DNA of 64,000 nucleotides from assembly GCA_963738345.1 (NCBI GenBank), contig CAVTWI010000002.1:6510001-6574000 (forward strand). The letters are read 5' to 3'. Shown here one piece after another: positions 9,317 to 18,051 of this stretch (position 1 is the first letter of the stretch; the number at the start of each line of letters is the position of its first letter). The position numbers and the translations under genes were made by a program. Under the pieces are notes generated by a model, which was not told the origin of the DNA, made no database searches, and saw only the letters and a list, made by a program, of their open reading frames with translations. Source of the stretch: Bog-159 sp963738345. GTDB taxonomy: Bacteria > Acidobacteriota > Terriglobia > Bryobacterales > Bryobacteraceae.

Positions 9317-9871
9317 ATGGATGCACCTTTTGCCAGCGGTCCCGTCGAATTGTTCGAACGCCTGGATAACGAATTCGTCAACAGCGCGGCAGCGGCGGCT
9401 TCGGAAGGCCTGGTGATGACCACCCTGGACAAGGCCGTGAACTGGGCGCGCAAGAATTCGATCTGGCCCATGTCGTTCGGCTTGGCGTGCTGCGCAATCG
9501 AGATGATGTCGATGAGCGCATCGCGGTTCGATATTGCGCGGTTCGGGGCGGAAGTGTTTCGCGGATCGCCGCGGCAATCGGACCTGATGATCATCGCGGG
9601 ACGGGTGTCGAACAAGATGGCGCCGGTGATCCGCCATCTTTATCAGCAGATGCCGGAGCCGAAGTGGGCGATCTCGATGGGCGCCTGCGCTACGTCGACG
9701 GGCGTGTTCAACAATTACGCGCTGATTCCGGTGAACCAGGTGATTCCGATCGATGTGTATGTGCCGGGATGTCCGCCGCGTCCGGAGCAGCTGATCCATG
9801 CGCTGATGCTGCTGCAGAGCAAGATCCAGAAGGAAAGCGGAACGGTCAGGCAGATTTTGAACCTGGCATAA
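9317..9871 (+). CDS. nuoB: NADH-quinone oxidoreductase subunit B (NuoB), orphan copy
   Basis: 184-residue PSST/NuoB family protein, the complex I subunit that holds iron-sulfur cluster N2. The four ligands are visible: adjacent Cys58-Cys59 (GLACCAIEMM), Cys124 (MGACATSTG) and Cys152 (VPGCPPRPE), in CC-x64-C-x27-C spacing. The N-terminus (LDKAVNWARKNSIWPMSFG) also matches. No other nuo gene lies within the window; neighbours are a surface protein and a patatin. It may be a displaced complex I gene, an extra paralogue, or a subunit of a related hydrogenase-like complex. Its 3' end overlaps the convergent patatin gene by 26 bases. Confidence 0.88.
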   Translation: MDAPFASGPVELFERLDNEFVNSAAAAASEGLVMTTLDKAVNWARKNSIWPMSFGLACCAIEMMSMSASRFDIARFGAEVFRGSPRQSDLMIIAGRVSNKMAPVIRHLYQQMPEPKWAISMGACATSTGVFNNYALIPVNQVIPIDVYVPGCPPRPEQLIHALMLLQSKIQKESGTVRQILNLA

Positions 9872-10721
9872 TCAGGGGCGGAAGTCGCAGCCAGGTTTGG
9901 ATGCGCGGCAGGGCTTGGCGGGCGGCCTCCTCTCCGGCTTTCACCAACTGACTGGCGCTTTCGAAAGCGTCCCATTCCATACCGCGTACATCGGGTTCAA
10001 TGACCAGGTCGGAGTGTTGCCGCCATGTGATTTCGGTGCGACTGTGCATGATCTGGAAGCATCGATTAATCACATGAAACATGTTGGTAGGCTCGGCGGA
10101 CGCGCCTTGCATGGGCAGGTGCAACGAGATGACATGGGTAGCGCCGAGCAGGCGCGCGAGCAGGGCGGGAACTTCCATGCTGATGGCGCCATCGACCAGC
10201 AGATGCTCGCCGCAACGCACGGGTTGGAACAGGCCGGGATACGAGCAACTGGCGCGGATGGGCAGCACCACATCGCCATGATCGCGAAAGATGACGGCTT
10301 CGCCGGTGACCACGTCGGTGGCGACCACGCCGAGAGGGATGCGCATTTCATCGAAGGTGCGGCACTTCAGGATGTTGCGCAGGAAACGATCCATGCGGTC
10401 GCTGCCGGCAAAGCCCATGCGTCCGATGGTCCAGCGGGCCACGTCGGTGAAGCGCATGGCGCTGCCGGCGGCGGCGATCTCGGCAGGCGTGGCGCCGCTG
10501 GCATAGGCCGCGGCCACAATGGCTCCGGCACTCACGCCGGCGATGCAATGGACGGGGATCTCGTTCTCTTCGAAAACCTGGAGTACGCCGATGTGGGCGA
10601 GGCCGCGCGCAAAGCCGCCTCCCAGAGCCAATCCGAGACGCATGGGCGCAGGGATCGCGGCGGGGAAAGGCTCCGCCACGGCACGCGGACGGCGGGTCCA
10701 ACGGGTCCAGTCGATCTTCAA
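9846..10721 (-). CDS. patatin-like phospholipase
   Basis: 291 residues with the three patatin motifs: the oxyanion loop LGLALGGGFARGLAH, the nucleophile elbow AGVSAGAIVAA (GxSxG, catalytic Ser) and the dyad Asp in VDGAISMEVP. It would hydrolyse acyl esters of lipids. No signal peptide or membrane segment is evident. The listed start is a TTG preceded by a strong G-rich ribosome site; an internal ATG at 10643 directly before the catalytic core is the alternative. It is convergent with nuoB (26-base overlap) and divergent from the PIG-L gene. Confidence 0.85.
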   Translation of the reverse strand: MKIDWTRWTRRPRAVAEPFPAAIPAPMRLGLALGGGFARGLAHIGVLQVFEENEIPVHCIAGVSAGAIVAAAYASGATPAEIAAAGSAMRFTDVARWTIGRMGFAGSDRMDRFLRNILKCRTFDEMRIPLGVVATDVVTGEAVIFRDHGDVVLPIRASCSYPGLFQPVRCGEHLLVDGAISMEVPALLARLLGATHVISLHLPMQGASAEPTNMFHVINRCFQIMHSRTEITWRQHSDLVIEPDVRGMEWDAFESASQLVKAGEEAARQALPRIQTWLRLPPLIMPGSKSA

Positions 10722-10766
10722 GCACCCCCCCTTTCCATCACAGCGGATGGTCTACCATTATCTTGG

Positions 10767-13261
10767 ATGCGCACTCACTCCGCCAGGTATCTGGCACTCG
10801 TTCTTTGTTTATTCCTACTCACGCCGGCTTTCGCGCAGGCGCCGTTTCCGGGCACTCCGGCCATGGAGCAAGCGCTACAGAAACTGACGGTGCTGGGCAG
10901 CGTGCTGATGATCGCGGCCCACCCCGATGACGAGAATACCGCAATCCTGGCATACTACGCGCGCGGGCGTGAAATGCGCACGGGCTATTTGTCCCTCACG
11001 CGGGGGGAGGGCGGACAGAATCTGATCGGTTCGGAGCAGGGCGATCTGTTGGGGCTGATCCGTTCGCACGAACTGCTGGAGGCCAGGCGCATCGACGGCG
11101 CGGAACAGTTTTTCACGCGGGCAATCGATTTCGGATTTACGAAGACGCCGGAGGAGACGTTCGCCAAGTGGGGGCACGAGCAGGTGCTGTCTGACGTGGT
11201 TTGGGTGATCCGGCGATTCCGCCCGGATGTGGTGATTCTGCGCTTCTCGGGCACGCCGAAGGACGGCCATGGGCAGCACCAGGTATCGGCGATCGTGGGC
11301 AAAGAGGCGTTTCTGGCGGCGGGCGATGCTTCCCGGTTTCCAGAGCAGTTGAAATACGTACAGCCGTGGAAGGCGCGGCGGCTGTTTTTCAATTCGTTCA
11401 GCTTTACGAAGGAGATGGAAAAAGAAGCGGAGGCAACGCCGGGGCGGATCGAGGTAGATACTGGCGCGTACAACCCGGTGCTGGGGGTGTCGTACAGCCA
11501 GATCGCGGGGATGAGCCGCAGCATGCACCGCAGCCAGGGCATGGGGGCTTCGCAGCGGCCGGGACCGTCGCGCCAATTTCTGGTGCCGCTGGCGGGCGAC
11601 GCTCCGGCGGGGGCGAAGGACGCGTTTGCAGGGATCGATGCGACGTGGAGTCGCGTGCCGGGGGGGGCGAGCGTGGGCCTGCTGCTGGAGGAGGCTGCAC
11701 GAACCTTCAAGCCGGAGCATCCGGAGCAGACCATTCCGTTGCTGCTGAAGGCGCATCCGCTGATCGCGGCGATGCACGATTGGTGGGCGGGCGAAAAACT
11801 GGCGGAGTTGAACGAGGCTATCGCCCTGTGCGCGGGCTTGTGGCTGGATGCGAATACGGATCATTACGCGGTAACGCCGGGGGGCACTGTGGAGGTATCG
11901 TACACGGCGCTGAACCGGTCGACGGCGGCGATTACGCTCGACAGCCTGACGCTCGAGGGCATGGGGGGGAGGCGCGCACGGATGCGCACCACGCCGCCAT
12001 GGGAACGAATCAACCGGTGAACTCGCAGCTCAAGTACGCGGTTCCGGCAGGGCAACCGTACTCGCAGCCGTTCTGGCTGCGGGAGCCCAAGCATGGCGAC
12101 ACATACACGGTGGCGCATCAGCAACTGGTGGGATTGCCCGACGATCCGCCGCTGCTGAACCTGCGATTTGGCATGGAGGCCGGGGGCGTGAAGTTCGATC
12201 TGGTGCGTCCGGTGCGGCATCGTTACGTGGATCGCGTGGATGGCGAACAGACGCGGGCTTTGTTGGTAGTGCCTCCGGTGGCGGTGAATCTGCCGCAGGA
12301 TGTGGTGCTGTTTCCCAATAGCGGCGCGCGCAAATTGGAAGTGGAAGTGCGCGCGAATGTACCCAAGGCGGCGGGCGATGTGAGCCTGGCGCTGGACGCG
12401 GGATGGAGCGCGGAACCTGCGTCGCGTTCGTTCGAGCAGGCGCAGGAAGGCCAGCAGCAGCCCTTGAGTTTCGAGCTTAAACCGGCGAGCGGGCCCGATC
12501 CGCCGGCGCAATTGCGGGCCATGGCGCATGTGAACGGGCAGGATATTGGTGTGGGAATGCTGGTGATTTCGCATCCACCGCTGCCGCCGTTGACCGTCTT
12601 TCCACCGGCCGTGGTGAAACTGGTGCGGGCGGATGTGCGGGTGACGGCGCATAAGGTCGGGTACGTGATGGGAGCGGGCGATGAGATGCCGGATGCGATC
12701 CGCCAACTGGGATGCGAAGTGGCGCTGTTGACGGCGTCGGATCTGGAGCAGCGCGATCTATCGGAATTCGATGCGATCGTGACGGGTGTGCGCGCGTATA
12801 ACACCAGGGCCGATTTGCGCGTGAATTTGCCGCGGCTGCTGGATTACGTGCGGCGCGGCGGAACGCTGATCGATCAGTATAACGTCACGGATGGCAACCT
12901 GGTGCCGTTTGGTCCGTATCCGTTCAAGATCGGGCGGGACCGTGTGACGGTGGAAGAGGCGCCGGTGACGTTTACTAATCTATCGAACCCGTTGCTGAGC
13001 AAGCCGAACGAGATCATGAAAAAAGATTTCGAGGGGTGGGTGCAGGAGCGGGGTTTGTACTTCGCCTCGGAATGGGACAAGCGGTACGAGACGGTGCTGG
13101 AATCGCACGATCCTGGAGAGAAGGCGCTGGCGGGCGGGATGCTTTTCGCGCGATACGGAAAAGGCGTGTATATATTTACTGGCTACTCGTGGTTCCGGCA
13201 GTTGCCGGCGGGAGTGCCGGGAGCGTACCGGTTGTTTGCGAATATGCTGAGCGCCAAATAG
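10767..13261 (+). CDS. secreted PIG-L family deacetylase, large form, with a frameshift in a poly-G run
   Basis: A signal peptide (LALVLCLFLLTPAFA) is followed by a PIG-L (LmbE-like) zinc deacetylase domain with the AAHPDDE motif and a second His motif (DGHGQHQVSA). A long C-terminal part of about 500 residues resembles NEW3/galactose-binding sandwich domains (LEVEVRANVPKAAGDVSLAL) and ends in a glutamine-amidotransferase-like segment (VRRGGTLIDQYNV). The frame changes at the G7 run 11963-11969. One extra G would join the two halves into a single product of about 830 residues, with homology-like continuity on both sides. Members deacetylate N-acetylglucosaminyl or other amide substrates; the substrate here is unknown. 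Confidence 0.75.
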
Positions 13262-13267
13262 GGAATT

Positions 13268-13669
13268 TTATTTTTCCTTTGCGGCGGGCTTAGCGGCGGC
13301 GACGATTACACTGACCGCGGTCAGTTTCTGATCGCCCTCGCGGGTGGCATCGAGCGAAAGATGAGTTCCGACCTCAAGGTCGGTGGGTTTAATTTCCTGG
13401 TCGCCTTTCATGAATTTGGTCTTGCGGGAAAAGCGGAAGGTAAGGCTCTGGCGGTCTGCTGCGGGGTCGGGGGCGTCCAGTTCCAATAGCAATTCTTTCT
13501 TGGAGATAGTTTTCAGGGTACCGTTGAAAGTGACCGCTGGGCCATTATACGGGCCTGATGTCGCGGTGGCCGACGAAGGTCCGCGCCGCCGCGAATACCC
13601 TCCTTGCGCCGGCAGCAGCGCCGGAAGCAACATGAGAAGGAGCATGGGGACAGCTAGAAATCGCCACAT
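13268..13669 (-). CDS. small secreted protein, DUF5666-like beta domain
   Basis: 133 residues. A clear signal peptide (FLAVPMLLLMLLPALLPAQ) is followed by a basic Ser/Gly linker and one small beta domain (VTFNGTLKTISKKELLLEL ... TFRFSRKTKFMKGD ... VGTHLSLDATREGDQKLTAV). The layout resembles the DUF5666-type domains common in Acidobacteria: an OB-like module with a tolerance for strong acids and bases in the strands. The Ala/Lys-rich tail AAAKPAAKEK is probably disordered. It is convergent with the PIG-L gene. Function is unknown. Confidence 0.6.
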   Translation of the reverse strand: MWRFLAVPMLLLMLLPALLPAQGGYSRRRGPSSATATSGPYNGPAVTFNGTLKTISKKELLLELDAPDPAADRQSLTFRFSRKTKFMKGDQEIKPTDLEVGTHLSLDATREGDQKLTAVSVIVAAAKPAAKEK

Positions 13670-13754
13670 GCCCTCATTCTCGCAGAAACCGCCGGAATTT
13701 CCAGTGCAACCATAAGCGCCGTTGCTGACGTCTGAAGGCTATTAGGATATAACT

Positions 13755-14585
13755 ATGCCGCAAATGACGCGCCGCGCTATGTTCATGCTGGCGGCGGGCA
13801 CTGCTACGCAAGTGACACGCCTATATGGCTTTGGCTCGGATTTCTGGAACAAGAAAGACCCCGGCGAGTGGTCTTCCGACGAGATCGATAAATTGGTGAC
13901 GCGTTCGCCGTGGGCCAAGCAGGTCAACGCGGCTTCCTCGGCGCTGAGTCGCCCATATGCCCAGAACACCAACGATCCCACGGTCGGTCCCACCACGGGC
14001 GGAGGCTACCCCAACCCGGGCGGCGTGGGGGGCGGCTACCCCGGCGGCGGTGGCATGGGCGGTGGTTACCCGGGCGGCGGCATGGGTGGTGGCGGCGGAC
14101 GCGGAGGGCGCGGCGGTGGCCACGGAAACGAGATGCCGTTGTCGTACACCGCTACAGTGCGATGGGAAAGCGCCAAACCTATTCAGGCTGCGCTGAAGAC
14201 TCCGCTGCCGGAAGGCTTGGCCGAGACCTATGTGATCAGCGTGAGCGGCGTTCCGATTCTGGCGTCGGGCCGGCAGCACACCGACGATGGTGACACCGCG
14301 CCGAGTACGGTTTCGAAGGGCGTAAGCGACGAGGTGCTGGATCGGATCAAGAACCTGACCTATCTGGAACCGAAAGGCAAATCGCCCGCGCAGCCCAGCA
14401 TCGTGCAGAAGGGGCCGATCGGCAGTTCGGGGATGCCCACGCTACTGTTCGGTTTTCCGCGCGACGTGGTGCCGTTGACCGAGGATGACCGGGAGGTTGC
14501 GTTCACTACGCAACTGGGCAGAATCGAGATCAAGGCCAAATTCAACCTAAAGGACATGATGTATCATAAAGAACTGGCGCTGTAG
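13755..14585 (+). CDS. glycine-repeat protein, acidobacterial GWxTD-like type, function unknown
   Basis: 276 residues. The N-terminus (MTRRAMFMLAAGTATQV) may be a lipoprotein-free export signal. It is followed by the segment WSSDEIDKLVTRSPWAK, which I associate with a family of exported acidobacterial proteins. A low-complexity glycine region (about residues 80-125) contains repeated GGGYPGGG units. The C-terminal 150 residues form a soluble domain (ATVRWESAKPIQAALKTPLP, VPLTEDDREVAFTTQLG). No catalytic motif is recognisable. The glycine region is coded with varied codons, so it is not a recent simple-sequence expansion. The neighbours give no functional hint. Confidence 0.6.
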   Translation: MPQMTRRAMFMLAAGTATQVTRLYGFGSDFWNKKDPGEWSSDEIDKLVTRSPWAKQVNAASSALSRPYAQNTNDPTVGPTTGGGYPNPGGVGGGYPGGGGMGGGYPGGGMGGGGGRGGRGGGHGNEMPLSYTATVRWESAKPIQAALKTPLPEGLAETYVISVSGVPILASGRQHTDDGDTAPSTVSKGVSDEVLDRIKNLTYLEPKGKSPAQPSIVQKGPIGSSGMPTLLFGFPRDVVPLTEDDREVAFTTQLGRIEIKAKFNLKDMMYHKELAL

Positions 14586-14648
14586 AACGGGCCAGGGCCG
14601 CGCGCCAGCACGCCCGCCGTCATTTGCAATTTTCGGAGCTTATACTCG

Positions 14649-15619
14649 ATGGGAAATGCCTTAAAACCGGCTGTCCACACTCTTGGTGTGTGCCTGCTAA
14701 TCGCTTACGCAACGGGACAGCCGGCGGCCGCACAACAGCAAACCGGCGCGACGCAGCAGCCGGCGGCCGCGACTCAATCCAGCGATCAACCGGCAGCGCC
14801 GGCGCCCTCCCCGCGCCCCCGCAAGCCAAGGCGCCACCGCCGGTGGTAACGGGTCCCGGGCAGTTTTATGCCGGCCAAGGACTCTCCCTGACGCTGCAAT
14901 ACTGGTTGGGCACCGGGTATCCGGAAATGGGAACAGGCCACGGCAACACCAGCGGTATTTCGACTGCCTTCAACTACGGCGGGAAGCCGCGCCCCAGTCC
15001 CGGCGCCATCCTGACGATTCCGGTGGGCAAATATCACTCCATCCACATCTCCTACTTCCGTATTCAGGGCGTAGCCAACCCGACGTCTCCCTCGCCGCTG
15101 ATCGTGTATGGCACGGGTTATCTGCAGGGCGATTATCTGGCGACGAATTACACCATGCAAAATGCCAAGATATCGCTCGACTATCTGTCGTGGCCTTTTC
15201 CGGTGAAGGATTCGAAGTTCCACCTGAAGACGCTGTGGGAGGTCAACTACACGACCATTACGTCGAACATTGATGCGCCCCTCAGGCATGGCACAACCGA
15301 TGCCGCGGGCAATCCTATTCAGACCACTGCGTACGGCACGGATTGGTTTATCTATCCGAGCTTCGGCTTGGGCGCGGATTACCTGATCAGCCATAGGCTG
15401 CGTTTCGAGGCGCGCGCTTCGGGCTTCGCATTCCCGCATCGCTCGACCATTTGGGATGCGGACGCCTCGCTGAACTACCGGTTCGGGAAGTTCGAGATCC
15501 AGGGCGGAGCGAAAGCGTTCCACTTCAAGACTTCACCGGAGAAGGTGGAGTACGTACACGCGACTTATCCGGGTGTTTATATAGGGCTACGATGGTATCC
15601 CGAATACAACGCGCACTAG
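14649..15619 (+). CDS. outer-membrane beta-barrel-like protein, frameshift in the proline-rich linker
   Basis: The signal peptide (HTLGVCLLIAYATGQPAAAQ) and a Gln/Ala/Pro-rich linker are in one frame up to about 14815. The following 265 residues are in another. The joined product has a GGAG ribosome site before the ATG. The mature part alternates aromatic and polar residues as in OmpW/OmpA-type barrels (LSLTLQYWLGTGYPEM, YLISHRLRFEARASGFAF, YRFGKFEIQGGAKAFHF) and ends VYIGLRWYPEYNAH, with aromatic residues near the C-terminus as barrel proteins often have. A single-base indel in the C-rich stretch 14805-14825 explains the break. The role is unknown. Confidence 0.6.
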
Positions 15620-15762
15620 TCCCCGATCGGCGGCGGCAAATTTTACGAAGCCTTAACAGCCGAGGCGTAACGCCGAAGCGTCGGCCAGCGTTTTCTTGTG
15701 AAGGGGTATTCCGCTCACATGATAAAGGCTCCGGCCGTTCCGTTCCTGGCTGGTCGAGGATT

Positions 15763-16029
15763 TTGCACCTGCGCACAGAATCGGGATTAGCGGAGCAGGA
15801 CATCTGGGATGAAGTCCGGCGGTGCGTGGCATTGGCGCGGCGGACGCAGACCGTGGTGGAATCCGGCGAGCGCCTGAACGCGGCGCGCACGGCGGTGGAA
15901 CTCGTCAGGGCTTATGATAGAGTTCTAGAGCAGATTCGTCTCGTCCCGCTTTCCTTACCAGAACAGCAGCGCGTGCGCGATCAACTAAGTCCAGTGGCTG
16001 AGCTGCTGAGAAAGTACCGGTTCCGCTAG
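15763..16029 (+). CDS. small protein of unknown function
   Basis: About 88 residues from a TTG at 15763 with GAGG just upstream; the frame is open further 5' but there it overlaps the preceding gene. The product is charged and predicted helical (EQDIWDEVRRCVALARR, LNAARTAVELVRAYDRVLEQ) with no signal peptide. Arg/Glu composition and GC-rich third positions look like coding sequence. I do not recognise a family. It sits 31 bases before the NHL-repeat gene and may share its transcript. Confidence 0.4.
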   Translation: MHLRTESGLAEQDIWDEVRRCVALARRTQTVVESGERLNAARTAVELVRAYDRVLEQIRLVPLSLPEQQRVRDQLSPVAELLRKYRFR

Positions 16030-16060
16030 GCGCCGGCAATGAGCAAGAGGATCCAAAAAG

Positions 16061-18049
16061 GTGATTTGTCAATTTCTTCGTTCTTATAAATTGCGCGGCA
16101 GCCATTTATTCGTACTCTTAGCCGCGCTGAGCGTGGGAGCGTGCCTGGCGCAGGCGCCCCCGCCATACACGATCTCGACGGTATACGGCACTTGTACCGC
16201 AAGCGGCGGCACGCCGCCTTGCACACCGGGTTACGCGGGGGATGGATCGAGCACCGGCATCTTATTTAGCGGTCCGCACAGCCTGGCGTTCGACTCCTCG
16301 GGCAATTTATACATTTCGGATTCGAACAACCAGCGCGTGCGCGAAGTGAATACCAGCGGCACGATCAGCACGGTCGCCGGCAACGGGACGGCGGGCTTCG
16401 CCGGAGACGGATCGTCGGCAACGGCTAGCGGCACCGAGCTCAACAGTCCGGCTGGCCTGGCATTCGATAGTAGCGGCAACCTTTTCATCGCGGATAGCGA
16501 CAACTACGAAGTCCGCAAGGTCACTGGGGGAACGATCAGCACGTTTGCGGGAGTGAACAGCAAGGGTGCGACATTTGGTGGAGACTTGGGTCCGGCCACC
16601 AGCGCCTCGCTCTGGATTCCGACGAGCGTTGCGGTGGATTCTTCCGGAAACGTGTATATCGCGGACCCGACCAATGACGTGGTTCGCGTAGTCTGCGCTA
16701 ATCAAACGCCGATTGCGTGTGGCATCTCGGCATTTCCGGTGGGCGGCCAGTATACCTTCGCGGCAGGCGATATCAATACTTTCGCCGGCGACAATCTTGG
16801 AGAAGGAAGCGGAACTCTTTACCCCGGATACACGGGGGATGGCGGTGTTTCGACCGGAGCACTGCTGAATAATCCGACCGCAGTGCTGCTGGATAGCGCA
16901 GGCGATTTGTACATTGCCGATACCGGAAACAATGTGATTCGAAAGGTGACACCGGCGGGAATCATCACGACGGTGGCCGGGGATGGCGTCGAAGGCTTCC
17001 AAGACGGGCCCGCACTGCAAGCGGAATTCAGCAGCCCGAAAGGCATGGCGATGGATTCGAACGGCAACCTCTATATCGCCGATCATACGAATTGTGCCAT
17101 TCGCGTATTGGAACCGAATGGATACGTATCCACCATCGCCGGCAAGGGCACCTGCGGCTACAGCGGTGACGGAGCCGCGGCCACCAGCGCCGAACTGTTC
17201 TTTCCTTCCGGCGTGGCAGTGAATGGCAACAAGGTTTATGTAGCGGATAATGCCAACAACGTGATCCGGTTGCTGACTCCTGCGCCGGTTGCGCCGCAAG
17301 TGAACGCCAACGGCGTGATCACGGCGGGATCCTTCGGATCGTCGTCTACGGTTGCGCCCGGCAGTTGGATCGAAATTTACGGCTCAAACCTGGCGGGCAG
17401 CACGCGCACTTGGGGCACGGCTGATTTCAACGGATCCAACGGGCCGACAACCCTTGATTTCGTTTCGGTCACTATTGGCGGACAACCCGCCTATGTTTCC
17501 TATATCAGCCCGGGGCAGATCAACGTGCAGGTTCCGTTGAATGTAACGGCGGGAACGCAGCAGTTGGTGGTAAAGACCGAGTGGGCAACCAGCGCCGCGT
17601 ATAACGTGACGGTGGGGAATTCGCCCGGCATCTATGCGCCATCGATTCTGGATATTGGCGGGAAACAATATGCCGGCGCTCTGCTTGCAAACTCCAGCAC
17701 CTGGGTGCTGCCGACGGGCTCGGTGGCAGGGTTGACCTCGCAACCGGCCGCTGCCGGGTCGATCATCACGTTCTATGGGGTTGGCTTTGGGACGACCAGT
17801 CCAGCGGTACCCGCGGGACAATTAGCTCCGAGCGACGCTTCCATGACCCTGACTTCGCCCGTGCAGATTCTGTTTGGCACGACGCCGGCGACGATCGATT
17901 ATCAAGGTCTGGCGCCGGGGTTGGTGGGTCTGTACCAGTTCAACGTTACGGTTCCTACGGGCGTCGCGGGCGTTGCGGTACCGTTGACATTCAGCCAAGG
18001 CGGAAACGTCCTGCCGCAAACGCTGTATACGGCGGTCGCCGGAAGTTAA
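16061..18049 (+). CDS. secreted NHL-repeat protein with Solibacter-type C-terminal domain
   Basis: 662 residues from a GTG preceded by AGAGG. After the signal peptide (FVLLAALSVGACLAQ) there are at least five NHL repeats of the form 'NSPAGLAFDSSGNLFIADSDNYEVRKV', alternating with 'TVAGNGTAGFAGDG' loops, which should form a beta-propeller. From about residue 410 (ITAGSFGSSSTVAPGSWIEIYGSNLA) to the end the protein matches the TIGR03437-type C-terminal domain, greatly expanded in Candidatus Solibacter. This is the best taxonomic marker in the window. It is probably extracellular and involved in binding; no enzyme motif is seen. Confidence 0.85.
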   Translation: MICQFLRSYKLRGSHLFVLLAALSVGACLAQAPPPYTISTVYGTCTASGGTPPCTPGYAGDGSSTGILFSGPHSLAFDSSGNLYISDSNNQRVREVNTSGTISTVAGNGTAGFAGDGSSATASGTELNSPAGLAFDSSGNLFIADSDNYEVRKVTGGTISTFAGVNSKGATFGGDLGPATSASLWIPTSVAVDSSGNVYIADPTNDVVRVVCANQTPIACGISAFPVGGQYTFAAGDINTFAGDNLGEGSGTLYPGYTGDGGVSTGALLNNPTAVLLDSAGDLYIADTGNNVIRKVTPAGIITTVAGDGVEGFQDGPALQAEFSSPKGMAMDSNGNLYIADHTNCAIRVLEPNGYVSTIAGKGTCGYSGDGAAATSAELFFPSGVAVNGNKVYVADNANNVIRLLTPAPVAPQVNANGVITAGSFGSSSTVAPGSWIEIYGSNLAGSTRTWGTADFNGSNGPTTLDFVSVTIGGQPAYVSYISPGQINVQVPLNVTAGTQQLVVKTEWATSAAYNVTVGNSPGIYAPSILDIGGKQYAGALLANSSTWVLPTGSVAGLTSQPAAAGSIITFYGVGFGTTSPAVPAGQLAPSDASMTLTSPVQILFGTTPATIDYQGLAPGLVGLYQFNVTVPTGVAGVAVPLTFSQGGNVLPQTLYTAVAGS

Positions 18050-18051
18050 AC

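Noticed and set aside
9897..10766. long plus-strand open frame extending the PIG-L gene upstream
   Set aside because: The extension is antisense to the patatin gene; the PIG-L signal peptide starts at 10767.
13980..14130. simple-sequence expansion in the glycine-repeat gene
   Set aside because: The codons vary and the frame is kept, so it is treated as part of the protein rather than as a separate repeat element.
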